Part shown: positions 17,313 to 26,900 of the stretch, piece after piece
How the letters are laid out: every line of letters starts with the position of its first letter
How positions within the stretch are numbered: position 1 is the first letter of the stretch
NCBI RefSeq assembly: GCF_918698115.1
Contig: NZ_CAKKLV010000005.1
Coordinates: 124,001 to 188,000 of the forward strand
DNA length: 64,000 bases
Direction of reading: 5' to 3'
Source: Peribacillus sp. Bi96
Lineage (GTDB): Bacteria > Bacillota > Bacilli > Bacillales > DSM-1321
The notes under the pieces: model-generated
Told to the model about the DNA's origin: nothing
Seen by the model: only the letters and a program-made list of their open reading frames with translations
Database searches by the model: none
Translations under genes and position numbers: made by a program

Positions 17313-19124
17313 TCACGTTACGGGGATTTTGTGAACCTTCCTATAATTCGCCAAATCCAACATTCTTTCTTTTAACGTTTCTTCGCTCAAGACATCATAT
17401 GTTGTGATAATATCTTTTATTGCATCCCAATTTACTTCTCTAGGTTTACCAATATGAATTTTCGGATAGATCTGATTGGCATAAACTTCATCTTCTCCAA
17501 GTAGTTCTTCATATAATTTTTCACCAGGCCTAATTCCTGTATAGGTTATCCCGATATCTTCAACGTTGTAACCTGACAGTTGGATGAGCTTTTTCGCAAA
17601 ATCGACAATCTTGACAGGCTCACCCATATCCAATACAAAGACCTCTCCTCCTTTGGCCAAAACCCCTGCCTGAATGACCAATCTCGAAGCTTCGGGAATG
17701 GTCATGAAATAGCGAATCATGTCCGGATGCGTAACTGTCAAAGGCCCGCCTTTTTTAATTTGCCTTTTAAAAAGTGGGATGACGCTGCCATTACTGCCAA
17801 GGACATTCCCAAAACGAACCGTCACGAATTTTGTATAACTTGACAAACTCTTATTCTGGATCATCATTTCGGCTAAACATTTAGAGGCACCCATAATACT
17901 TGTCGGATTTACGGCTTTATCAGAAGAAACCATGACAAAAATATTCACCTTGCTAGCTTCCGATGCCTCCGCAACATTCATCGTGCCTATGATGTTATTT
18001 TTCACCGCTTCTTTAGGGTTGGACTCCATAAGTGGTACATGTTTATGAGCCGCAGCATGATAGACGATGTTTGGACGATGGTGGTCGATGACCTGAAACA
18101 TTCTCCTGCGGTCCTGAATATCTGCAATTTCGGTCACAATCTCTATTGTATCTGCATAAGCTTCGAGCATTTCCAACTCAATCGCGTATATGCTGTTTTC
18201 GCCATGCCCAAGCAATACAATTTTAGCGGGATTATATTTCATGATTTGACGACAGATTTCAGATCCAATCGAACCGCCCGCACCCGTTACTAAAATAGTA
18301 CTATCAACAATTTTTTCCGAAATCCCTTTATCATCCAGTTGAATCGGTGAGCGCCCCAATAAGTCCTCCATTTGGATATCTTTTAATTCATTAATTGAAA
18401 CCTTAACTTGAACTATCGCTTCAAGGCTAGGGACAATTTGAGTCTTTACACATGTTTTCGTGCATTCCGAGAAAATGGCATTTATCTCCTCCCTTTTCAA
18501 AGAAGGAATTGCAATGACGATATGCTCGATCTTGTATTTTTCTACCACTTGAGCGATATTTTTTGTAGCTGCGACCACTGGTATGTTGAAGATTTCTAAA
18601 CCTAGCTTCGTTTTATCATCATCTACGAATGCAACTGGGACTAATTTTATATTGCTGGACTTTAACAACTGGCTCGTTATCATCGTCCCGGCAGATCCAG
18701 CTCCGACGATCAACGTCCTTTTTTTATTGGGTGATTGCTTAATGCATCGATTAGAATAGACTCTCCATGCCAATCGTGAGCACCCTATCATGACCATATA
18801 AAGGATCCATGTAATTAACAGTTCCCTCATATATAGAAAATGGGTAAAGTACAGCTGAATGATCGTCGTAATGGCAATGGAAAAGGTCGTCGCTCTAAAC
18901 ACATTGAACATTTCACTGATACTGGCGTACTCCCAAGCCTTCTTATACTGTTTCAAATAAGCAGTAAAGAAATAATGACACACAAGTAAAATTAACGTAC
19001 TAGTCAGGGCGAATGCTGGAATTTCATCATATGGATGTAATAACCAATAACTTAAAAATACAGCTGTCACAACAATCATGGCGTCCAGTAAGACTAATGT
19101 GAAAAGCCGGTTATAATATGTCAA
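17313..19124 (-). CDS. epsC: EpsC/CapD-like UDP-GlcNAc 4,6-dehydratase
   Basis: 603 residues: four N-terminal membrane helices, a CoA-binding-like Rossmann domain (LIVGAGSAGTMI, about 140) and a C-terminal SDR domain with the NAD site VTGAGGSIGSEI (about 285). The PglF/CapD-type catalytic motif SSDKAVNPTSIMGASK replaces the usual YxxxK. It converts UDP-GlcNAc to the 4-keto-6-deoxy sugar, the first step towards bacillosamine. TTG at 19124 follows GGGAGAAG. The first of four priming-pathway genes, 26 bases after the phosphatase gene. Confidence 0.92.
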   Translation of the reverse strand: MTYYNRLFTLVLLDAMIVVTAVFLSYWLLHPYDEIPAFALTSTLILLVCHYFFTAYLKQYKKAWEYASISEMFNVFRATTFSIAITTIIQLYFTHFLYMRELLITWILYMVMIGCSRLAWRVYSNRCIKQSPNKKRTLIVGAGSAGTMITSQLLKSSNIKLVPVAFVDDDKTKLGLEIFNIPVVAATKNIAQVVEKYKIEHIVIAIPSLKREEINAIFSECTKTCVKTQIVPSLEAIVQVKVSINELKDIQMEDLLGRSPIQLDDKGISEKIVDSTILVTGAGGSIGSEICRQIMKYNPAKIVLLGHGENSIYAIELEMLEAYADTIEIVTEIADIQDRRRMFQVIDHHRPNIVYHAAAHKHVPLMESNPKEAVKNNIIGTMNVAEASEASKVNIFVMVSSDKAVNPTSIMGASKCLAEMMIQNKSLSSYTKFVTVRFGNVLGSNGSVIPLFKRQIKKGGPLTVTHPDMIRYFMTIPEASRLVIQAGVLAKGGEVFVLDMGEPVKIVDFAKKLIQLSGYNVEDIGITYTGIRPGEKLYEELLGEDEVYANQIYPKIHIGKPREVNWDAIKDIITTYDVLSEETLKERMLDLANYRKVHKIPVT

Positions 19125-19150
19125 ATCTACTTCTCCCTATATTATTATTT

Positions 19151-19882
19151 TTAATGAAACAAGAGTTCCTTGACTCTCTTTCCGTACAGTACATTCTCGG
19201 CATTTTCTTTAAAGCCGTTCACTGCTTCTTTGTCAAAATTCTTTTCAATTATTTTATTTGCTTCCCGGATTTGAAACCCTCTGTTTCCAACATTATGAGC
19301 ATCTGATGCAATAAAATGAGAAAGACCTGAGTGAACTAAAAATTTGGAAAATCTTTTTGTTCTCCATCCGAATTTACCTGTGATGCTCCCTGCCGTTATT
19401 TGTGAATACGCTCCCTTCCATATTAGTTCTTTTAGAAGTTGCGGATTTTTTATTATTTCCAAATTCCGCTCTGGATGAGCAATGATCGGTGTCATTCTTT
19501 TCATTTGCAAATCATAGATCAATCGTTCCGTATATCTCGGCACATGGTTTGAAGGAAGTTCGAGAAGGATGTACCGCGAATCATTCAAGCCCATGATTTT
19601 ATTATTATCATAATCATCCATAAGCTCATCGGATATCCTGATTTCCTGCCCTGGCCATACTTTCAGCGGGATCTCCATTTCATCCAGCACTTGGTTCAAT
19701 TTTCTAGTTTCTTCCTCAACTTTTTCTTTATCATTTTCATATTTCCCCTTAATATAATGAGGAGTTGCAATGATGTCAGTGATTCCTTGCTCTACGGCTT
19801 TCCTCGCCATTTCTATACTATCCTGGATATTTCCAGCACCGTCATCCACTTCTGGTAAAATATGACTATGAATATCTATCAT
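19151..19882 (-). CDS. ywqE: YwqE/CpsB-type protein-tyrosine phosphatase (PHP family)
   Basis: 243 residues of the polymerase-and-histidinol-phosphatase fold. Metal ligands are visible in MIDIHSHILPEVDDG at the N-terminus, ATPHY near 40, IIAHPERN near 135 and ASDAHN near 195. Such manganese-dependent enzymes dephosphorylate the BY-kinase tail and its targets and so set polysaccharide chain output. RBS AAGGGGG lies six bases before the ATG. Direct neighbours are the kinase upstream and its sugar-dehydratase substrate type downstream. Confidence 0.9.
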   Translation of the reverse strand: MIDIHSHILPEVDDGAGNIQDSIEMARKAVEQGITDIIATPHYIKGKYENDKEKVEEETRKLNQVLDEMEIPLKVWPGQEIRISDELMDDYDNNKIMGLNDSRYILLELPSNHVPRYTERLIYDLQMKRMTPIIAHPERNLEIIKNPQLLKELIWKGAYSQITAGSITGKFGWRTKRFSKFLVHSGLSHFIASDAHNVGNRGFQIREANKIIEKNFDKEAVNGFKENAENVLYGKRVKELLFH

Positions 19883-19928
19883 TGTTATCCCCCTTCAGCC
19901 CACCCATACATTCTTTTAAATTTCTTTT

Positions 19929-20627
19929 TTATTTACCATAGTAGTAGTATTCGTCAGGATATTTTTGTTTTTTCTTATTTAGGATTGCTCCTAAAAGCTT
20001 TGCATTGGCATTTTCAAGTAATTCCTTCGCTTTTTTCGCTTGCTGTATTTCAGTACTTCCGCTGCTAACCACTAAAACAACTCCATCTGCCATATTCGCT
20101 AGTATTTGAGCATCTGTAACTGCATTGACAGGCGGTGTATCCAAAATAACCAAATCATACTTCATCTTGGCTTCATCCAACAATGTCACCATTCCGTTTG
20201 ACCCAAGCAACTCCGATGGGTTAGGAGGAATAGGTCCACTTGTCAACACATCCAAATTGGGGTAAATGGAAGGTTGTACAGCATCAGATAATGGATTTTG
20301 CTTTGAGATGACATTCGTTAATCCTAGGTAGTTCTCCATGTTTAAGTTAGTATGAACACTGGGCTTTCTCAAATCTGCATCAATGATGAGAATGCGTCTC
20401 CCTTGCTGTGCAAAAACTGCTGCGACATTGATCGAAGTGGTTGATTTTCCCTCGCCAGCGTTGGCTGAGGTGAAAATCATGGTCCTTATATCTTTTTCCA
20501 CAGCGGAAAACTGAAGATTCGTTCGAATCGTCCTATATTGCTCCACAACCGGAGATTTCGACTTCAACATAGAGATACTGCTTCTTTTTTTAATCTCTGT
20601 CATTTTATGCCTTTCATTGCGTGCCAA
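19929..20627 (-). CDS. ywqD: Bacterial tyrosine kinase (EpsB/YwqD-like BY-kinase)
   Basis: About 232 residues. Walker A SANAGEGKSTTSINV, Walker A' IIDADLRKPSVH and Walker B LVILDTPPVN are in order, and the C-terminus is the autophosphorylated tyrosine cluster YPDEYYYYGK. Like other Firmicute BY-kinases it is a separate cytoplasmic subunit activated by a membrane modulator (next gene upstream). A TTG at 20627 has AGAGGTG six bases before it; GTG 20636 and ATG 20603 are alternatives. Kinase, modulator and phosphatase together regulate export and UDP-sugar enzymes. Confidence 0.9.
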   Translation of the reverse strand: MARNERHKMTEIKKRSSISMLKSKSPVVEQYRTIRTNLQFSAVEKDIRTMIFTSANAGEGKSTTSINVAAVFAQQGRRILIIDADLRKPSVHTNLNMENYLGLTNVISKQNPLSDAVQPSIYPNLDVLTSGPIPPNPSELLGSNGMVTLLDEAKMKYDLVILDTPPVNAVTDAQILANMADGVVLVVSSGSTEIQQAKKAKELLENANAKLLGAILNKKKQKYPDEYYYYGK

Positions 20628-20662
20628 TCTTTTCACCTCTTGAGGTTGTGATTACAGATCTA

Positions 20663-21355
20663 TTATTTCCGCTTTTTTTTACTATCCATTAAATTAACGA
20701 TGCCTAGCATCGGCATATTTAAATGTTCTTCAATATCTGACTCAACCTTGATTGTATTGTCAAAAAATTCGAGCAAGAATATTAGAACTAAACTTATAAT
20801 CACCCCTGCAAAGCATGCTTGAATCATATTCATGATTGGATTCGGTTTTATAGGTGAAGAATTATCGCCTATAGTTGCTTTTGATAAGACATTGACATTG
20901 TTCACATTCATAAGCGCTTTTATTTCATCTTGGAATATGTCCGTTATTGCACTGGCGACATCTACAGCGAGTTTTGGATCCGTACTTTCAACTTTAATGG
21001 TAAATATTTGTGAATTCCCTTTACTGACGATATTGATTTGTTCCGATATTGCTGAATTTGATAGATCAAGATTCAGTCGATCTTTTACTTTTTCTAACAA
21101 CATAGGACTTTTTATGATCTCGCTGTACGTTTCAATCAATTGAATATTGGTTTGAATCTCACCTACATTGTAAAGTTCTGTACTTTCCTTGGATTGATTG
21201 ACTAAGATTTGTGTAGAAGCTTGGTAAACAGGTGACAGAATAAAAAAGCTAACGATTCCTGTTATTGCCGTTATTAGGGTTGTGATGATAAAAATGAGTG
21301 CTATGCGTTTTTTTACCATTTGGAAAAGATCTTTTATACTGAGTGTCTCCCTCAT
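20663..21355 (-). CDS. Wzz/TkmA-like BY-kinase modulator and chain-length protein
   Basis: 230 residues with two membrane helices (about 18-40 and 175-197) around an extracytoplasmic Wzz domain that begins with PVYQASTQILVNQ. The short cytoplasmic tail after helix 2 is the part that activates the kinase in TkmA/CapA/YveK proteins. GGAG stands eight bases before the ATG. It sits 27-36 bases ahead of the kinase gene, depending on that gene's start. Confidence 0.88.
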   Translation of the reverse strand: MRETLSIKDLFQMVKKRIALIFIITTLITAITGIVSFFILSPVYQASTQILVNQSKESTELYNVGEIQTNIQLIETYSEIIKSPMLLEKVKDRLNLDLSNSAISEQINIVSKGNSQIFTIKVESTDPKLAVDVASAITDIFQDEIKALMNVNNVNVLSKATIGDNSSPIKPNPIMNMIQACFAGVIISLVLIFLLEFFDNTIKVESDIEEHLNMPMLGIVNLMDSKKKRK

Positions 21356-21415
21356 TCAATCAACTCCAATCCATTCTTTACATCACTTTGGCTTGTACCT
21401 TTCTAGTCTTGGTGC

Positions 21416-22771
21416 CTATAATTTTGCAATCTTATCAGATTTCAGACCACTTTCTTCCAACACATTTTTGGAATCGAATATTAATGAAGCATGATCATGG
21501 ACGCTTTTCCAGTCAAAACATGTGTGTGGTGTTCCAATGACAACTAAATCGGCCTTTTGAAGAATGGTAACATCGTATTCTGCCACCAGTTGAATTTGTT
21601 CATTGATCCGGATTTCTTTTGCATAAGGTTCGATGACGGTCAGCTTTTGGACCTTGTTTTGTAACCGTTCAAGTAAACGAACGACCGGACTTTCCCTTAA
21701 ATCACCAATATTACTTTTATAAGCTGCCCCTAATACCACAACATGTGAATGTTTCATGAGCTTGTCCTTGGATGCAAGCAATTCGAGGATTCGCATATAG
21801 GAATAGTGAACCATCCCGTCGTTAATATCCCCTGCCAATTCAATCATTTTTGTTCGATGACCATGTTCTTTTGCTTTATAAAGCAAGTAGTATGGATCGA
21901 CCGGTATGCAGTGTCCCCCAACACCAATACCTGGGGTAAATTTCATGAACCCGTATGGTTTCGAAGAAGCTGCATCGATCGTTTCCCATATATCAATTTC
22001 CAATTCTTTGCATAGAACTGTCATTTCATTGACCAAAGCCATGTTAATCCATCGGAATGTGTTTTCAAAGATTTTGCTTAATTCAGCAACACGGATCCCA
22101 TTAACACGCTGGGCGGTCTTTCCGATAAACATGCAAGCTAGATCTGTACAGGTTTCCGTTATTCCCCCGACAACCTTTGGTGTGTTGCTTAAGTTGAATT
22201 TTTTATTTCCTGGATCTATTCTTTCCGGGGAATAAGCTACAAAAAGGCTCTCCCCCAAGACATATCCTCTTACTGTTAATGGTGTACAGATATACTCTTC
22301 TGTCGTTCCTGGATATGTCGTACTTTCTAAAATCACCATTGTACCTTCCTTCACATGTTCAGCCACAATTTCTCCTACATCCTTCACGTACGAGATATCA
22401 GGTTCTTTCAACTTATTAACAGGGGTAGGAACACAAATCAAAAGGACATCCATCTCTCCAAGCTGCTTCATATCCGTTGTCGCTGTAAATCGGTTTTGGT
22501 TAATAAATTGTGTAAGCTCGTCATTATCTACATCATTGATATAATTGATTCCTTTATTTAAACTTTGAACCTTTGTCTCGGAAACGTCGAATCCGGTCAC
22601 TTTATACCCTTTACATGCATAATGACAAGCTGTTGGGAGACCCACATATCCCAATCCAATCACTCCGACTTTAGCCGTTTTATTCATTATTCGTTTCCGC
22701 AAAGCAGATTGTAGCGAGTATCGAGCATTATCTATTTGCTCGTCCTCTTCTTGAGTTACCGCTGTTATCAT
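21416..22771 (-). CDS. UDP-sugar 6-dehydrogenase (UDP-GlcNAc/ManNAc dehydrogenase type)
   Basis: About 451 residues in the UDP-glucose/GDP-mannose dehydrogenase family. NAD site GVIGLGYVGLPTA (about 38-50), then LICVPTPVN, ESTTYPGTTEEY and AYSPERIDPGN, with the catalytic Cys in GIGVGGHCIPVDPYY. SPERIDPGN and the length fit the WbpA/TviB/WecC branch acting on N-acetylated hexosamines better than the UDP-glucose branch (TuaD/YwqF), but specificity is an inference. ATG at 22771 has AAGGAG eight bases upstream. First gene of the polysaccharide operon; it would supply a uronic-acid building block. Confidence 0.87.
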   Translation of the reverse strand: MITAVTQEEDEQIDNARYSLQSALRKRIMNKTAKVGVIGLGYVGLPTACHYACKGYKVTGFDVSETKVQSLNKGINYINDVDNDELTQFINQNRFTATTDMKQLGEMDVLLICVPTPVNKLKEPDISYVKDVGEIVAEHVKEGTMVILESTTYPGTTEEYICTPLTVRGYVLGESLFVAYSPERIDPGNKKFNLSNTPKVVGGITETCTDLACMFIGKTAQRVNGIRVAELSKIFENTFRWINMALVNEMTVLCKELEIDIWETIDAASSKPYGFMKFTPGIGVGGHCIPVDPYYLLYKAKEHGHRTKMIELAGDINDGMVHYSYMRILELLASKDKLMKHSHVVVLGAAYKSNIGDLRESPVVRLLERLQNKVQKLTVIEPYAKEIRINEQIQLVAEYDVTILQKADLVVIGTPHTCFDWKSVHDHASLIFDSKNVLEESGLKSDKIAKL

Positions 22772-23248
22772 GGTCACAACTCCTTCATTTCACTTATAAA
22801 ACATAACGAGTATCTAAAAACTAACAGGCCATGATGAATATTCACCACAAATGGACTTGCAAACTTATCATGCTATAGATTCGAGTCTGCTAAACCGACC
22901 AGATACGCCATTTTGAATGTTATGGTTGGTATACATACTAGAAGTTCGCTTGTAAGATTCCTTTTAATTTTTTTCGTTAACATTAATAAACTATCATAAT
23001 TATTTTTGATGCTCATTCCAGATTTCGAATGAACCGTTCTGTTTTTGATTCATCTACCCAGCAAAACCTGAATATCCACGTTTTTCGGCTTGATATTCAC
23101 ACCTATCAAAGCAGTGCGTTTATACTTTAAGATTACGAGTACAAGTATATCCGCATAATGGAAATACAAATCCCCCGATTGATTGGCCTTTTTCACGGTG
23201 CCAGGTCTCGGGGGAATTCAAATTTAGTCAAGCTATCAAGATTACATA
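22772..23248. other. Regulatory region of the polysaccharide operon
   Basis: No gene seen. It should hold the operon promoter; on the minus strand TTGCAA with a 16-base spacer and TATTCA (about 22833-22860) is a weak candidate. Near 23169-23215 a hairpin with AATCCCCCGA/TCGGGGGAATT arms follows the lipoprotein stop and may end that transcript. Confidence 0.5.
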
Positions 23249-23773
23249 CTACTTCTTCTCAGTAGCTTCAGCTGTCATGTCTGTCACTTTGTTAATTGTC
23301 CATTCTTGCTTTTCCTTCGTGTCAGTATTTTCATACTGCACCTTGAACGGGCCTTTTCCTTCTATCACATAGTAGCCATTTCCTTTTACACTTTTTCCGG
23401 GTGCAAGTTTTGTCCCTAAATTATCTCCAGGATAGATGCTTAGTTTCTTATTCTCTTGATTCCATACCGACATTTCAAAAGCGTCAACATGTCGCTCTTC
23501 TGCCGTTTTATTCGTTGCCTTCAGCTGTAACTGTAAAACTTTTTTTCCTTTTTTTTCTGGATGTTCAAGCTGCATAGCTTTTTCAATCTGAATACCTACC
23601 CCAGATACGTCTTTCTCTTGTCCTTCATCCTTAGCGGATGAATCTTCTTGTTTTTGTATCGCTTTCGGTCCACCTTTTGGTTCATCCTTTTCTGCTGACG
23701 TGCAGCCTGTCAAAAATAGGCTTATAGCCAACATACTGATGGAGATACTTCTGAATCTTCTCTTTATGATCAT
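23249..23773 (-). CDS. Secreted lipoprotein of unknown function
   Basis: About 174 residues. A basic N-terminus, hydrophobic stretch and lipobox LTGC place the modified Cys at residue 24. A low-complexity charged linker follows, then a compact beta-sandwich-like domain (LQLQLKATNKTAEERHVDAF, then LAPGKSVKGNGYYVIEGKGP) resembling DUF4352/DUF5067 immunoglobulin-like extracellular domains. ATG at 23773 has AAAGGGG eight bases upstream. Located between the adhesin and the polysaccharide operon in the same direction, so a role in surface or matrix biology is plausible but unproven. Confidence 0.75.
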   Translation of the reverse strand: MIIKRRFRSISISMLAISLFLTGCTSAEKDEPKGGPKAIQKQEDSSAKDEGQEKDVSGVGIQIEKAMQLEHPEKKGKKVLQLQLKATNKTAEERHVDAFEMSVWNQENKKLSIYPGDNLGTKLAPGKSVKGNGYYVIEGKGPFKVQYENTDTKEKQEWTINKVTDMTAEATEKK

Positions 23774-23924
23774 AAATGTCACCCCTTTAAAAATCTCAAA
23801 CTCCTTTAAAGAGAGATTCTTGTTTTCCTTTTTTCTATATACATCTCACTCTATTTGATAATCAAATAGGCAAGAAGGACCTACACCCTAATGGAAAGGG
23901 CTTCTTACATATTTAGTACATTGA

Positions 23925-26900
23925 TTAACGGACAATCGTTTTGGCTATGTCCCCTCCTACAACATTAGGGCCATAATCCACTTCAATGACGTCACCTGCT
24001 TGGAGCCTTCTTTGCACACCATCCTCAGTGATAAACCGGCTGTATATTTGGTAACTTCCATCAGGATTAATCACCCCGGCTCCACTCTGAACAGTACTCA
24101 CTGTTCTCAATGGATTTCCATTCACTTTCAAACGAAGAAGCTGAGTTCCTTCAGGTGCTTTACCCGTAACATAATCTGCATTAGGAGCCACTGGATTCAC
24201 CTGCAGTTTCTCTATTTCCTTAAGTACCGTAGTATGGGCTTGTATGTTCGATGGAGTCCGAATACCGTAGTCAACCGTTACGACATCGCCTGCTTGCAAG
24301 GTTTTATTTTCCCCATTATCATCCACCCCTACATACTTGCTGTAAATACTGAATGATCCATCTTCATTGACAGGTGCTGTACGAAGAGGTACACCATTTA
24401 CCAATAAGCGAACAATCGTTGCCCCTTCAGGAGCCGTACCTGTTATCGCCTCAGCATTTTGGTATACACTGTTAAGCTTGACAGGTTCACTCGGCATAAA
24501 CTGAGACACTGTGACAGTTGATCGTTCACTGATATTCCCAGCCGCGTCTGTAAGGGTGACAGTCATAACCGTATTGACTGGTTGTTTTGGAATATCAACC
24601 TTGAATCTCCCGTCTGGACCTACAACCCCTGTATACGTTTTGCCATTAATGGTAACAGTCACTTTTGCATCTGGTTCACCAGTTCCCGTTACCTCTTTGC
24701 TTGCTGTAGTAACTCCATTTAATCTAGGCGCTGCCGGTGGCGTTACATCCTTATTCAATAGTTCTTCGGCTTTGTCGACTAAAGCTTGTAATCGATCTCT
24801 TTCAAGACCGGCTGGTAATTTGCTGACTGCTGCTTGAGCTTCGTCAACCGCTGCTTGAGCGGTACTTCCTTTCAATGTGTCGAACTTATCATCCGTGAAC
24901 AGATCTTCCACTTTGTTCTTCGCATCGTTCAAATCTTTTTCGGCTTGTTCGTTCTTGTTCAATAAATCTTGGGCATTATTCAGTAGCTCTTCAAGTCGTT
25001 CTTTTTCCGGACCTGCTGGCAATTTGTTGACTGCTTCCTGGGCTTCGTCAATCGCTCCTTGATCCGTCGACCCTTTTAATGTGTCGAACTTATCATCCGT
25101 GAACAGATCTTCCACTTTGTTCTTCGCATCGTTCAGCTCTTTTTCCGCTTGTTCCTTCTTGTTCAATAGATCTTGCGCTTTGTTCAATAAATCTTGCAAA
25201 CGGTCTTTTTCAGGACCCGCTGGTAATTTACTGACCGCTTCTTTGGCTTCATCAATCGCTCCTTGATCGGTACTTCCTTTCAACGTGTCGAACTTGTCAT
25301 CCGTGAACAGATCTTCTACTTTGTTCTTCGCATCGTTCAGCTCTTTTTCAGCTTGTTCGTTTTTCTTCAATAAATCTTGAGCATTAATCAGTAACTCTTC
25401 AAGGCGATCTTTTTCAGGCCCTGCTGGTAATTTACTGACCGCTTCTTTGGCTTCATCAATCGCTCCTTGATCGGTACTTCCTTTCAACGTGTCGAACTTG
25501 TCATCCGTGAACAGACTTTCTACTTTGTTTTTCGTATCGTTGAGCTCTTTTTCGGCTTGTATTTTTTTATTTAATAGATCTTGCGCTTTGTTCAATAAAT
25601 CTTGCAAACGGTCTTTTTCAGGACCCGCTGGTAATTTACTGACCGCTTCTTTGGCTTCATCAATCGCTCCTTGATCGGTACTTCCTTTCAACGTGTCGAA
25701 CTTGTCATCCGTGAACAGATCTTCTACTTTGTTCTTTGCATCGTTCAAGTCTTTTTCGGCTTGAATTTTTTTATTTAATAAATCTTGTGCTTTGTTTACT
25801 AAATCTTTCAAGCGGTTTTTCTCTGCACCTTCCGGAAGCTCATCAACCGCGTTTTTAGCTTCATCAATGGCTGACTGGTTTGTTGTGTTCTTCAACGTAT
25901 TGAAATTGCCATCCGTAAATAGCCCTTCGGCTTTGTTTTTCGCATCGGCCAATTCTTTTTCGGCTTGCCTATCTCCTAATTCAATCTTTTTGGTTTTACC
26001 CATGTACATATTTACTGTAGGAGCCTCTGACCAGAGCTGATTTTTGTGATAAACAGCTGACCATTTAAAAGGCTGACCTTCCCTGCCTGCAAACGTTTTG
26101 GTAGGGGTATTGGACGTGTTCTCCCAAATCTTCAGCTCATCCGTTACCATATTAAAATCTAAGCTTGCAGCACTATAAAAGGCTTGACTATTAAGCGAGG
26201 ATATTACAACCTTCTTTGGATTGTTAAAAAACAATTTCCCTACATATGGTGCATACACTGCAACTCCATTTTCTGTACTAACATTAAGTTTTGCCTTTTC
26301 ATTAATCTTTGCATCATTATGAAACGAGATCATTGCTAATGTATCTTTACCCGTTCTATTCATATCCAACTCTGCCCCTGAATCGACGATGAAATTTCTC
26401 AATATCCCCTGGCCTGTAAAACCTTTATGCCCATTAATATTCACCTTTGCATTTTCCCCAATAATGAAAGCTCCATAACCTTTTGTCGGATAAAATATTC
26501 CTTGCCCACTTTGAAGAGTAGTAATGTTCACATTCGCATTAGGTGCGACTATAAAATCCGGTTGTTCTGAAACAGACCAAATAAGGGAATAGGCACTATT
26601 ATGAGCTATGATAGTTTCATCATGAAATTCCACACTTCCAGTTTCAGCCATTTCTTGACTGGTAATGTTTATGGCGTTAAAATCCTTAAAAGTTGCTTTT
26701 CCACCTCTGTTATAAATCATTTGCGGTCCACTATATGATACATTTTCAAATATTTGTTCTACATTATTTAATCCATCCCCAATTGCAATGACACCATAAG
26801 GGTTGTTACCTTTAACATTCAAGTTCTTTACAGTGGTACTTTGTAATTCATAGGCATAACCATAATATATGCTATCCAATCCTCCTGTTCCTCCAGTTTG

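Noticed and set aside
24750..25975. Regular repeats that might suggest a CRISPR array
   Set aside because: Units are 204 bases, all coding and contiguous without unique spacers; no cas genes.
24000..26040. Several open frames on the plus strand within the adhesin gene, spaced by multiples of 204 bases
   Set aside because: They are antisense shadows of the tandem coding repeats; no ribosome binding sites, and the minus-strand protein is clearly real.
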